In this document: positions 49,990-61,299 of the stretch, piece after piece
Layout of the letters: each line of letters starts with the position of its first letter
Position numbering within the stretch: position 1 is the first letter of the stretch
Source of the DNA: Eudromia elegans
Lineage: Eukaryota > Chordata > Aves > Tinamiformes > Tinamidae
DNA: 64,000 nt
NCBI GenBank assembly: GCA_003342815.1
Contig: PTEX01000234.1
Location: 1,128,809-1,192,808, forward strand
Direction: 5' to 3'
Translations under genes and position numbers: made by a program
Notes under the pieces: model-generated
Told to the model about the DNA's origin: nothing
Databases searched by the model: none
What the model saw: the letters and a program-made list of their open reading frames with translations, nothing else

Positions 49990-50420
49990 AAATCTCCTGT
50001 GCACTGGTGTTAATTGCTTTTATGTGCTAATGTGATCTATAAAAAGATTTCAAACAAGTGCTTGCACATAATCAATTTTCATTGTTTGCTGAATAAATAA
50101 AAGATGAGAATGTTAAAATATATTAGTAATATTCAACACTTAATAATGTTTTATTAAGACAATATAAAATGAAATTAAGAGCCATGTTATTCTAGCAGCA
50201 ATTTGTACAAATATGATCATTAAACCTTAAACTTTTAATACCTTTTTATCAATTATATTTTGGTTAAACATCCAATAATGTGTTTGTAATGAACTCTTAT
50301 TTCCTGAACAATAAAATAGCTGAGCTCATACATTTAATCAAATATTCACACAAATTGATAATTTAACAAAAAGAAAAGAATGATATCTGTAATATCACTG
50401 GTATCACTGTTTCTGAAGGA
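49990..50420. promoter_or_regulatory. AT-rich conserved-element-like block
   Basis: This repeat-free AT-rich sequence has few homopolymers and many homeodomain-type words (TAATAA, ATTAAG, TCAATTAT), plus a stem of CTTAATAA (50139-50146) and TTATTAAG (50151-50158) with a 4-nt loop. The texture resembles long vertebrate conserved non-coding elements near developmental genes. This is inference. Confidence 0.38.
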
Positions 50421-50429
50421 GCCGTGCTG

Positions 50430-51690
50430 TTTGAATACCACAAGTAGATGCTCAGGAAACATATTGAGGAGTTATGTAATACCCATGCCCCTATCATAAG
50501 CCTTTTCTGCATGTGATAGACAGACTTGATTCAAGTTTTCTTTTTGTTTATGTCTTCTTGCTCACACCATCACTCAGTGATGCTGTTCTGTGTTAAAGCT
50601 GCCTCTCTTCAATGTAAATGTCTGGGCTGTCTGGGCTTGATCTCCTTACAAGCTCGCGGAGCTTTCACTCAAGATCAGAGCAGGCTAATGTGTGTCACAG
50701 ATTCTGACTGAGAAGGGCTCAGAGCAAGTTTTCTTCAATTACAAAATGTACTGTATTGTTTGAAATCGGTGGTGCAAGCAAAATAGAAAAGCACATACTG
50801 TAAACCACTTCTATCCATTTAGAGTGACTGCTGTGTGTTAGCATGTATCAGTCCCTATCATCCAAAGGTAGAGCTACCTGCAATCTGCTTCTCAGAGCAT
50901 TGCCATTATTATTTTTACCTTAGCTTGAGAATGATTCTCAGAACTAAACTCAGAGCACCGTTAATTTTGTTTTCAGGTCACTTCCTTCTTTGAGAATTCT
51001 TGTTTTTAGCAATTTTTTCCTTCTGAAAGGAAATCACCTCAAGCTCATATTGTGTGCTCAGGTTCAATTAGCTCTGCTAAGTTGAAACCGGTGTTCTTGT
51101 ATAGATGTGTAACAGGGTTGTTAAAAAAAACATGAAGAAATGTGTATGGGTTGCAAAGATCATAGCTCCAAAAGGGAACATGAACAAGGTACCTGCTGAA
51201 TAGGAGTTATGTGAGCAGGTCTGAGGAGGAAAAGGGAGAAAGATTGGCTGGCTATGCATTTTAAGAAGAAATTTGGGGAAAAAAAATGAAAAATGATAAA
51301 GAAATGATGATAAAGAAATTTGATGAGGCATGCTCTGCAATGAATGTTCTCAGAGTTCAAACAAACAAGCTATCATCATCTTTCCCTCTAGTCTAATTTA
51401 TACCTGTGATGCAGTGTCTGTGTGCCAGTCTCATAAACATCACTTGGAGTTTGTTCACTGACAGTTTCATGCCCCTCAAGCCCCTCAGGCTTCAAGGGAG
51501 AGATTCAATGGTGCCACTCTCTGAGGAGGGATGTTTGGTATATTCTTTCTTTACTTGCAGACTTACTGGACCAGATCCGTAAAGTTATTTCAAAATGTGT
51601 TACTTTAGAGGAAGTACAAGTGTCTGTCCAAAGGAGGGCAGATCCCAGTGTTATAATGGGGTCTGCAGCTCAGGAGTGAACATGCTGAAC
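50430..51690. other. Non-coding sequence, nothing recognised
   Basis: No gene or repeat family. A short cryptic GATGATAAAGAAAT repeat occurs at 51288-51325. Confidence 0.5.
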
Positions 51691-51699
51691 TTCATGTAT

Positions 51700-51970
51700 C
51701 AGACGACTGAGAAGCCAGCTAGAGAAGCGAAGCTTAGGTGCCAGTGTGACATCAGTGCTGCTCCTGCAGCTCAGGGTCCAAAGGGCTGCCTTACCCCCTC
51801 CTGGGAGGGATGCAGCCACTGAAAGCAAGGGCAGAGCTGAAGCCCACTGCTGCGCCAGCACCCACAGGGTGCAGGGTGCTGCATCGCTGTGAGCTGCGCA
51901 GCCCACGCGCGCCCCTCACGTTTTGCAAGAGCTTGGAAGGTTCCAAGCGCCAGGGCCTCTCACCCTGTAG
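51700..51970. other. GC-rich patch with CpGs
   Basis: About 270 bp of raised GC, with CpGs concentrated at 51855-51955 (GCATCGC, GCTGCGC, CCACGCGCGCC). Overlapping frames on both strands reach 60-78 codons without motifs. It could be a small unmethylated regulatory site. Confidence 0.33.
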
Positions 51971-52053
51971 TAGATTTGTCAGTAAGGGAAGGAGTATTAA
52001 GGATGCACATCAAGACCAACTGTTTGAAAAAACAGTTTCCTAAAAAAGTGGTG

Positions 52054-52069
52054 TTTTTTTTTTTTTTTT
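52054..52069 (+). repeat. T(16) homopolymer
   Basis: A T run of about sixteen bases with no attached element. Confidence 0.7.
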
Positions 52070-52079
52070 AAAGTCCACG

Positions 52080-53690
52080 AGAATATTAAAAAAAGGTTTA
52101 TTAACTCAAAGTATTTATTTCACTAGGTTCTCTGTAGTTTTCGTTAAAGTTATGAAAAGGCAGAAAGTGAGCACAGTTTCTACATGGTATTCACTAAAAA
52201 ATATAAATTATTCTTCTTGTAAATTAGGGTAATTGGATTAGGCAGCTGGGTATGTGAATGCAATACTAAACATGTGCTAATGTATTTTTTCCCAAGCTGT
52301 TGCCTGACTGAGACACTGCATCATCTGATTTATTGAGGAAATTTCAATGCTATAGACTGTAAGAAACAATTTTTCTCGTTCCACAAATGCCAACCGACTC
52401 CTTGCAAATCCAGTTCTCCATGTTATCTGCAGACACATAGCTATGATTCCCGTTTCCTGGCCTGTCCTTAGAAATGGAAGTGATGGCAAGAATGATTTAG
52501 GGATTAGAAAATATTCATGCTGTGAAGTCACTGTAGGCCAGACTGGAAGCTTACTGATGCTAATGGAGAGATTTCACATATTTTACATCAGGCTACAGAC
52601 AGACCCTGCTGACAAAACAGGAAAAATGAGTGATCAGTCAAATCTTTTTTTTTTAATGTAAGATGAATCCTGATTCTATTTAAATACGTATTTTGTATAA
52701 GAATTTAGTGAATTCTGCAGGATGGAATCCACTGTTTTCACTGGTCTGACATGGGAGGAATCCATGTCTTCACATTCCCTCACCTTTCACCTCAGTGGCT
52801 TTACCCTTCACACATTTTTTTTTTTAATCTTTGCATAAGGAGTAAACATCTTAATTTAGTTCACTGCCTTCCAGGTGGCAGTAATGACTCAGTTTGGAGA
52901 ATGCTCTGACTGAGGACAGTACTGCATATGGAAATTCCATGTCATTTGTACCTCTTACATGGTAATTTGAGTGTTTTAGCCTATTAATTCATATAAGAAA
53001 TGCGTTTCTGTATGTTTTCTTTAACTGTGTTCCTTAAAAAGCCTTCTTTGTATTTACTTTGTTGTTGTTGTTTTTTATTATTTTACTTTATTTGATGTAC
53101 CATATTAAATACCATATTTCTATCTTCTGATACCACTAGCAAATTTCCAGAGGGGAGAAATAATTAGAATGCTTGGTGATTTCCACTATGGATACGATTA
53201 TATTAATCCTAATGTTTCCAATTAAAAAAAAGTGTAATTTAGCTACCCGATCAAGACAGTGTTCACTTTAATATTCAAGCTTTAAAATAAGAAAGATGAA
53301 AAATATATTTCGAAATGACCATGTCTTTCTAATTTTCAGCATAACTGTAGACTGTAAGACAAAGTTGCATTAATTCAGTCTATCAGTATGAGTATCAGTT
53401 CAGAAACTGAGATTTTGAAACTGAAATTCATGAATGTAGTTCAGTATGAATTGTTTCCTAATGACTAGATATTTTTAAAAAGAAAGTAAACAGGCATTAG
53501 AACCTAAGGCAGACTCTAGTTACTGATTCCTTTTACAAGGTCATCTGGGAGCTTGTTGAGTACTGGACGATCTAAAAATCTTTTGACAGCTTGAAAATGT
53601 GACCATCAAAATAGGTGCAGAAGGTCATATAAATTCATAAACGTTTCCATCAAACTGAATGCTCATCTGTGTAAGAAAATCTCAAGGACC
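52080..53690. other. AT-rich non-coding sequence
   Basis: Nothing is recognised beyond short T runs near 52650 and 52817 and a (GTT)-like stretch near 53060. Confidence 0.5.
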
Positions 53691-53723
53691 GTGTGGTGAA
53701 ATATTTGAACTCTCGCTTTGCAG

Positions 53724-53810
53724 AGAGTCTGTCAAACGTATCAGCTCAGAACATAGCCCAGCTGTGTACGTGCTTTGGTTCTGTGGGTGACAGCTGTGTA
53801 CACCTGTTAG
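53724..53810 (+). other. Candidate plus-strand exon, phase 1-1 (unverified)
   Basis: An acceptor-like TCTCGCTTTGCAG ends at 53723, and a donor GTTAG|GTGAGT follows 53810. The 87-bp segment is open with phase 1 at both ends. It includes SLSNVSAQNIAQLCTCFG and then SVGDSCVHLL: three cysteines and an Asn-Val-Ser sequon, as in small extracellular modules. The acceptor pyrimidine tract is only moderate. No family is recognised. Confidence 0.2.
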
Positions 53811-54229
53811 GTGAGTTCCCTTCCCTTCTATGCAGTCTACCAGATTTAAAAGCCTCACTGGCTTGTAAAGGAAGCTTTACTGCATCTCAGTTGCATCTAC
53901 CTGTCAGCCTTGTTTCATCTTTATGGTTTGGTAGTTCTGAATCTTTTCTACCACATGGTGCTGGTTGAAACCCCATCAACTGAAAGAAATATTACAGCAT
54001 CTTTCCTCAGCAGTGAAGATGAAACTCATCCCATGTCTTTATTTTTTTCTCAGATATAATGGCCATATAGCATCTATGTCATCCTTACTAGATAGCCAAA
54101 AGCTATGCTAGGAAAACGTACTTTAAATATTAAAACTTTCTCTGAAAGAAGAAAACTGAAAATAACATTATTAATTATTATTAATATTAGAATAATTTGG
54201 TGTTTTCAGAACATGAGAATTAAACAGTG

Positions 54230-54450
54230 TGTCCCCCAACGTGTTACTCATAATCCCAACTACAGCTGTAGCTGGGATGTGCCAGCAATGGGTGGCACTG
54301 CAAGGCTCCAGAGCAGTTCAAGGGAGCACGGAAGGGACTCACAGAGCTTCTGGTGGCAGGGCAGCTACTTGCAAACTTATGCAGAGGTGTTCTCTCTTCG
54401 TTTGGCTTGCAGAGTTTCTGTGCTTGGGAGAATGGGAAAGGAATTGTTTT
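54230..54450. other. GC-richer patch
   Basis: A modest GC rise crossed by plus-strand frames of 115 and 99 codons (54105-54452, 54229-54528). The frames overlap each other out of register and lack motifs, so I treat them as chance. Confidence 0.3.
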
Positions 54451-54679
54451 GATTTGGGTCATTTGGGACTCTTAATGGAAGAAAAAAGGCTTTGTTTAAG
54501 CATCGTAGTTGAGACATGGCTGTACTAACTTTGAGCATGAGACAAAGTGATTTAAAGTGGATTTTAAAGATACACCTGAAACAGAGCAAAATAAATTTAT
54601 TTATGTTTTGCAACCCCTTTTCTGAGGAAATAATGATTTGCCCTTATGCATGAAGGAAAAAAAGGAGGGCCTGCAGCCA

Positions 54680-55090
54680 GGTTTAATTTAAGGGGGGCAT
54701 GCAGTAGCCGTGATTAGAGGTGAATGTTGTCTGTGTGTAGCACAAAATATTTAATTTCCTAAAGATAATATGAAGTATACTCATGCAGTTAATGGTATAA
54801 CTAGGCTGCTAATGTTAATCATCAGCACACTTAAAAATGAGGATAATGCAAATGTGCATACAAGTAAATTCATATTATGTGGGACTTGTATAACATTTAT
54901 AATTAGGATTCATTTTAAAAGTGCATGAAAATGCCAGGAGGAAATATAAAGTGACATGTATTACTATTATGCAAATCCAGCACTTACTAAAGTCCTTATT
55001 CTCTTACTAAAATCTGCTATCTAAATAATTGCTCCACGACTAGAAATTATTACCAGCAGCCAAATTCTCTTCTCTTTTCCAATCCTTCCC
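54680..55090. promoter_or_regulatory. Strong enhancer-like block with two octamers
   Basis: This is the most convincing conserved-element-like sequence in the window: about 400 bp without repeats, with varied AT-rich words such as GCTAATGTTAATCATCAGC. It holds two perfect POU octamers ATGCAAAT, at 54846-54853 and 54969-54976. A single perfect octamer also occurs near 61203 and near 26046. Conservation and activity are inferred. Confidence 0.42.
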
Positions 55091-55199
55091 TTGATTGTGT
55101 TTATTCTGAAGCACAGCAGCATTCAGCAGTGTTGATAAACATGTTTAGTGCTCTGCTGCTTAAGCTTCAGGAAACAGAGCCTTTGCCCTGGACCTCACT

Positions 55200-57250
55200 G
55201 GCTAGAAGGCTTCATGGCGTGGAGCAGTAGATGAGGCTGCTCTCCCAAGTCCCTAGTTGAAAGAGCAAAAAAAAGACACATTTTAAAAATATCAGCCATA
55301 CAAAATAACGAGGATTTCTTCTTCATCTGCCATTACCGGTTTGCAAGCTGGAAACTGAGGAAGCTCTTCATCACTTCCATTTACTCTGCTTTTACAAGAA
55401 AAATACAGATATTAGAGGGTGTTCTTCGTATTTTGAGGTTCAAGATTGTCTACCTAGACAACCAACTGACCAGCCAAGGCCTAGCAACCTCTGCCTAACT
55501 GGAGTCAATTTTCTGTCTTCTGCTTTAAAAAAAGAGCTGATCTCCTGCATTGCATACAAGTCAGTCATGGTCACCTGGAGCAATTGTCCTACAGGAGCCT
55601 CCCGTGGCAGCTGCCGTCAGCTGCTATGGAGTCAGCATTTGCAGAATGACAATCCCTTCCCAAGTCAACTGTACTCGGAGGAAATATCCTCACCACTGCT
55701 CCAACTATTATGTTTCTTATGGAAGGAGTGGGAAATTAAGGGATACTCTGCTGGAAAATACTATTTACTCAGAAAATTCATATTTCTTTTGAGCATTTAA
55801 AATATGTACTGATGACTTCTTAACACATGGGTCTATTACAGCTCTCCATAGTGAGGTCTTAGAGTTCACCATTTAATCTTTTCTTCAAAAGCCATCAAGA
55901 GCTGAATTCATTTAATGTGGAGCTTGGCTTCAATTTACTTGCCTCTCTGGCTGGCGTTTATGCAGTTTTCATCTGAACGCATGCAAGATTGAACAGTAAC
56001 AACATTTTTTACAAGCTACCAGTGGACATTTCATTGGAACAAGTCTTTCTGGCAAAGTAATTAAAAAGCTAGTTTGCCACATCTGTTCTCCAAACAGCCA
56101 TAGGTAAATATTCCCACTAATGAACTGCCTGAATTATTTTTGTTAGATGAAGTGGTAACATCAAGACTAATTTGAAGACATTTATGAAACATCAGATCGT
56201 ATTTCCAGATGACTGGACTGGTATTGATCCCACTGATGTTAATGTAGGCTGTGCATCACTGCTGCTCTGTCTTATACATCTCTCCAGCTGTCATTAGCTC
56301 TCCATGCCCGCTTGTGTAACTGTACATCACTAAAAACAGTTTCACAATTGTACTGTAATTGCACATCTGAAAAGGTGCAATTAAATGGGGAAACAGTGCC
56401 AACAAGACCAGCAGCAAGGGGTGTAATCTCATGTGCTGTTTTGGAAGCTTTTCATCTTCTAACTATTAAAGAGAGAATTTTTGTCACCTTTTGCACCATC
56501 CTGAGAAATTATTTCATATTGTCTTTTTTGAAATGTTTAAATTATTTCTAAGCACTGAGACAATCCCCTTGCACTCAGTTTTAATTTTACTTGTAATTCT
56601 GACTATATCTTGGATGATATTCCTTCTGCAGTTACTGTAACTGGAGAAGTGCATCCGTTTTGCGAATCTCGAATGAAAAAATACAGCCTCATGAGTCCCA
56701 GCAAGTACTAGCAATTGCTTCTGCCACCTCTGTGTGGAAAAATGCTGTAGACCTGGATTCACTGTAGTCACTGTAATGTTAGCTAGATGTTTAAGGGCTA
56801 TGAAGCTACTCCAGGTCAGACATTTATACTCTCTCTGTAGTCATGAGGAGAGAAAGAGAGAAGGAAAGATGACTGAGGATCCCTCCTGCTGTACTTCAGT
56901 CCTGAAAATCCTCGGACTGAATTGTCCACTCTTGGTTGTCTTTTTCCATTACATACAGGGGAACACCAGACAAGCCACCCAAAAGGCTGATGGCTATAGT
57001 TAGAAGAACTGAGTCCCTGCCTTTCTGGCTGTCTACTGCCACTGATTTCAGTGCTAACATTCCAGAGTATATATGTCACTCACTGTGTGCTGCTCATTTT
57101 TTTTTTTTTTTAGCAGTAGTTATGTTAGAGGGAAGATATTTCTTCTAACAGTTATGGCAAACCTGTTCTTAGAGAAACAGAAAACAACATACATTTATTG
57201 TGTAGTAGGTTGTTCCTCCTGGAAGCCGAAGGCAACTCCTTAAATGGTTA
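55200..57250. other. Non-coding sequence, nothing recognised
   Basis: No gene or repeat family. Overlapping frames of 77-89 codons occur on both strands at 55550-55800 and 56734-57079 without motifs. A T(15) run lies at 57097-57111. Confidence 0.5.
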
Positions 57251-57262
57251 AAAATGGTGTGG

Positions 57263-57281
57263 TTTTTTTTTTTTTTTTTTT
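57263..57281 (+). repeat. T(19) homopolymer
   Basis: A T run of about nineteen bases followed by AAACAAACA, with a further A/T run near 57300-57318. No element body is recognised. Confidence 0.75.
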
Positions 57282-58030
57282 AAACAAACACTTTCATCTT
57301 TTTAAAAAAAAATATTTTTGCGGTCTTCTTTTCTTCTTGCTGCATATTATAATTCTACCAGGAGAAGGGTACCAAAAGGCAGGCCACTGCCTTTCTTCAT
57401 GTCACCCCTCCTGAAAATGGCAATGCCGTATGCAAAGTGAAAAGCATGACAAAAATGAAGGTCAAAGCTGTCTGTTTGGGAGTACTGAAGAAAAGTACCT
57501 GCCAAGCAAAAGCAAAAAAAGAACATGCTGCAGCTCAACATTTCTTCTCAATAGCAACAAAATTCATCCTCCTTTCCAAACCAACCTATGCAAATAGTAA
57601 GTATTCACTGTATTCACTGACAAAAGGTACTTTCAGAAGCTAACAATTTCAAGACAGTTGATCCCTTAATGGCACCAAATGGAGCTGCAGCAGTTGGTCT
57701 GCCAGTTCATGATGTGAACATCTTATTTTCTTGCAAGGAATCAAGGATGAATCACTAAGTTCTCTTAAGAAAGGTTATAATCAGTTGAGGTTAATTTTTA
57801 ATTACTTTTCAATCTGATTTCCTACATAAGCAATTATACTCTGTATATGTGTATATGTATCTCTACCTCTTTCTTGTATAGTCTTTAAATAAGATATATT
57901 CCTATATATTAAATAATATAATATTCTTTAAAATTGTTAGCCTATTTCAGGTGAAATTTATAGAAAGATGCAAGTTAGAGAGAAACTTTATTACTGTAAG
58001 ATTTCAAAGAATTAGTGGTTGGAAGAAGGT

Positions 58031-58160
58031 GGAGAGAAAGGGAGAGAGAGGGAGAGAGAGATAATAATAAATATAATGAAGAATAATAATATAAATAAAT
58101 ATAAAATATATAAATATATATAAAATATATAAAATAAATATAAAAATAATAAAATAATAT
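58031..58160. repeat. Purine-rich (GGGAGAGA)n then AT-rich low-complexity
   Basis: From 58031 to 58060 the sequence is nearly all G and A in GGGAGAGAGA-type units. From 58061 to 58160 it becomes almost pure A/T made of ATAA, ATAT and TAAATA words. It is a compound low-complexity tract. Confidence 0.85.
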
Positions 58161-59079
58161 GCTGAGTTCATAACTAAAAATAAAGCATTAATGATATAAA
58201 GGTAGGGAAATGAGCTTTTGGATGGAAAGAGAGGAAGAGCCTCTCTTAAGCCTCGCATAAGATGATGCGATCCCCTTAAGATCCCTTTTGAAGGAAGGGG
58301 TGCTTGTAGTTATCTCCCACAAGTATTTCATTTGGCATTTGTGACTCTGAGCTACTTAAGTACTATATAGCACTTTTCAACGCAGATAAACTATATAAGA
58401 GAGGGAGATATTTGTAGTGATGTGCATTGGCAGAAGCCTTTTGTTTCCATGGGCATGAAGATTAAAGATGGCTTATTAGCATGAAAATAGAACTTAGTGA
58501 AAATGCAACAAACAGAATGAGTGAGTAAGCTCTTCCTTAGCAGATAAAGGAGGGTGCTTAGGAAAACGCCAGTAAGATTTGGCAGAAGGCAACAGCATTG
58601 TGTAGGTGAAGATAATGCACAGATCATTATTTCACAAGTCAGCCTGTGCAGTCATAAACACATTGCTTGTCTATTAAATGTAAACTAAATTCTATTTAAT
58701 TTTGTAGCTGATAACATTTGCATAAACTTTATTCAGTTAGGGGGTTATGCTACTCACTCATTATGGCAAACTACTACTTGTCCTTTTGATATATGCAGTA
58801 TTTTCATATATACTTTTAATACATAAAGTTCTAGTAGAACTTAAGATATAAAGTGAGTCAAGTATACTTTGGAAGGTAACATTGCTTAAAAGTGAAAAAC
58901 CTTGCCTAAACTGGTGACATAACTTTTCATTGTGCAATCACAGAAATGTCAGTTTCCCATTTTAAGATCCACAAAATAGTCATGGCATACAAAATACCTA
59001 AGAAAAAACCAGTACTTTGAGGTTTGTAACTGTTCCCTGTATCAAGGGTGTTCTGTCCATATGCTTGAGAGCTGATAGG

Positions 59080-59262
59080 TTTAGCTGCGCACAGCTCCCT
59101 CTTTGCTCATGGGCTTCCAGGGTGCTCGGCCCTTCCCAGGAGTTGGCGAGCAGATGCGGGTGAGCTGCCGTGTCTGCAGTTCTGTGCGGGGCTGGGGATC
59201 GTGCTCAGCATGGCCATCTGAAGCACGCGCCGCCGCTCCGAGGCGTTCTGAAGCCTCTCTCG
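59080..59262. promoter_or_regulatory. CpG micro-island
   Basis: About 180 bp with roughly 14 CpGs, densest at 59222-59245 (CACGCGCCGCCGCTCCGAGGCG). It stands out from a CpG-depleted AT-rich background, so it probably escapes germline methylation. It falls short of the usual 200-500 bp CpG-island length. A GCGG|GTGAGC donor-like site at 59159 on the plus strand would suit a first exon. The longest frame of the window (minus, 59107-59478, 123 codons) crosses it but has no recognisable domain. Confidence 0.4.
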
Positions 59263-59589
59263 GTAATGCTGGCTGCTCAAATTCGTGAAACATAAATGGA
59301 GCAAAGAATAAATATTTGAGTGGCAGGCTAGAGAAGTGCCATGAGCGAGGACTCCTGAGCATCCCAGCCAGGCTTGAGAATCAGCCTGGCAAAGGAAAAA
59401 GCACTTAGGCTTGCAAGGTGAGCCATGGAAAATCTGCAGGACTCTGTGGGTTTCTGTCCCAAAGCTTTTTTCATCCACTCGCTGAACAGAGTCTCCAAAA
59501 CTGTAGGAAAATGCAGTGATTTCTAATCATCCGCTGGATGTTACTTCCCCTTGTAGATTCAATGTCAATATCACAGAAAAACATGAAGA

Positions 59590-60080
59590 AACTACCAAAA
59601 AGTTCTAGTGGGAAAAATTACTAACAAATATTTAATTTATATTAAAGATGTCCTAATTAGGTACATGCACAAAAAGATTAAATATTATTTTCTGGCACTA
59701 AATTTATTTCTTCATCTATTTTTCTTTAAACATGCAATCCTATTTTCATAGAGCCTGATCAATTTTGATATTGTTTAATAACTCTACTGGGTATTTTTCA
59801 GGCACACAGGCAATAAGCTTAGCAGAGTTTCAAATATGAGTTCAATTAACAGCTTTATCAGCTAAACGATTATTACTATGAGCTGATGCTTCTATATCAG
59901 TTGAAAGTTTTCATTAATAAAAGTTAAAATTAACAAAAACATTGAGAAAATCTTGTCAGACTATATTGCTGCCTAAAAAGATACAGGGATTTATAATTAC
60001 TTTGGAAGAAACATTATTTCCCAGAATCCAAGAGCCAAATTTTACATAAATATTATCCTATGTGCACATGTAGAATTTTA
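59590..60080. promoter_or_regulatory. Conserved-element-like block
   Basis: Repeat-free AT-rich sequence with a palindromic homeodomain site CTAATTAG (59653-59660), GATA-type TTTATCAGC near 59852, and words such as GAGCTGATGCTTCTATATCAG. It starts about 330 bp right of the CpG micro-island. Regulatory function is inferred from texture. Confidence 0.4.
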
Positions 60081-60529
60081 GCAGCCTGTTTGTTTAAAGA
60101 GGAAAAGTCAAGTATTGAACCAAAAGAATTTCCCTCACCTGTCACCACGTAACAGTGTAAGGGCTTGGGAGCTGGGTAAGTCTGAGGTGGGTTGTGTAAG
60201 AGCACATCAGCGAAAGGGATCTAATGGAATGATATTAGAGAATTTGTACATGTATTTTGACAACTCTAGCCTCAAGGATGCTTTCCTGCTCCATGACTCA
60301 TTTCAGATTTCATTCACTGTGCTGGGGCTGCTTGTTTTCTGCTAGGAATATCCTAAAGCAAAGAGCTATCAGTCTGCATATCTCACCTTCCTCTTTGTAG
60401 TCTGAGCAAGGAGGAACAGTGAAAATACAGTATTTGAAATAGAGAGGGAACTTTTGCCAAAGGAAACTGGTTGCTGAGCATACGTCTCCGTTTGTATTTC
60501 TCCCCCTTGCCCTGTTATTTTATCTTAGA

Positions 60530-60620
60530 ATGTTACTAAAGGATCATTTAATAATAAATCATCTAATTAAGCAATTGGATGCCAAATACTTCCCTGACAA
60601 AGGTACTCATCTAAAAAAAT
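60530..60620. promoter_or_regulatory. Small homeodomain-motif cluster
   Basis: The stretch near 60559 contains ATCATCTAATTAAGCAATTG, combining TAATTA with CAATTG. It looks like a compact conserved element, though the evidence is words only. Confidence 0.25.
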
Positions 60621-61109
60621 ATACTTTAGGTGTCAGGAAACAAAATCATCTTGCTGTATCGGTGTATCATTAACATTGTAGTTCTGTGAGCTAAAATGCC
60701 AGTGTGATAGTAGCTGCAAAACAGAAAGAAACAGGAGGAGCTGGATCTTGACTGGTATGAGCCAGTGGAACCTAACTAAAACCAATTAACCTCACAGATG
60801 ATCTGACCCCTGATAGATCCAGAAATCCTGCTTCTATCTTTTCTCTGGAAAGAAAGCTTAGTAGTGGGAAGTGATAGTGAGGGCTTCTGATAAATATTCA
60901 TGTTTTCTCATGGCCATTGCTGCATAGACAGTCCGAAGGAAGCTCAGGACCCGAAAGAGGTACCCAAGCAGAGGACGCTGTCAGGAGGTGATAAAGCAGC
61001 TTGTATTCAGTGGCTGTAAGCAGTGGTGACACATGGGGAATTGCCGTGGCAGCTCTGAGTTTGACAACAGAGGTGGTGTCAAAAACAGGATAAAATAATT
61101 ATCTTTGGG

Positions 61110-61275
61110 CATTGTGGATTTAACAATTTATTGCCCATATTGTAACTTATTGCCACTGAAAATCAGCTTTCTGAGACTAACTGCAAATCCTGGCTTCTGT
61201 TTATGCAAATGTTCATGCTGATTGAAAAATGATTTCACTTTAATGAAGTACTGCAAAACAGTTTTGCTGTTAGCA
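61110..61275. promoter_or_regulatory. Possible conserved element with octamer
   Basis: A repeat-free AT-rich stretch that includes a perfect ATGCAAAT octamer at 61203-61210 and balanced words on both sides. Weak evidence. Confidence 0.22.
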
Positions 61276-61299
61276 ACAAAACCTGGGCAAGGCTGAAGT

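Noticed and set aside
49666-50004. 112-codon minus-strand frame
   Set aside because: It spans a GC patch and AT-rich flank with no motif, signal peptide or plausible splice context.
54105-54528. Two overlapping plus-strand frames of 115 and 99 codons
   Set aside because: They lie in different registers over the same GC-richer patch, and neither shows family features.
59107-59478. Longest open frame of the window (123 codons, minus strand)
   Set aside because: It crosses a CpG-rich patch where stops are rare by composition, has no domain, low-complexity or splice support, and the overlapping frames on both strands are also long.
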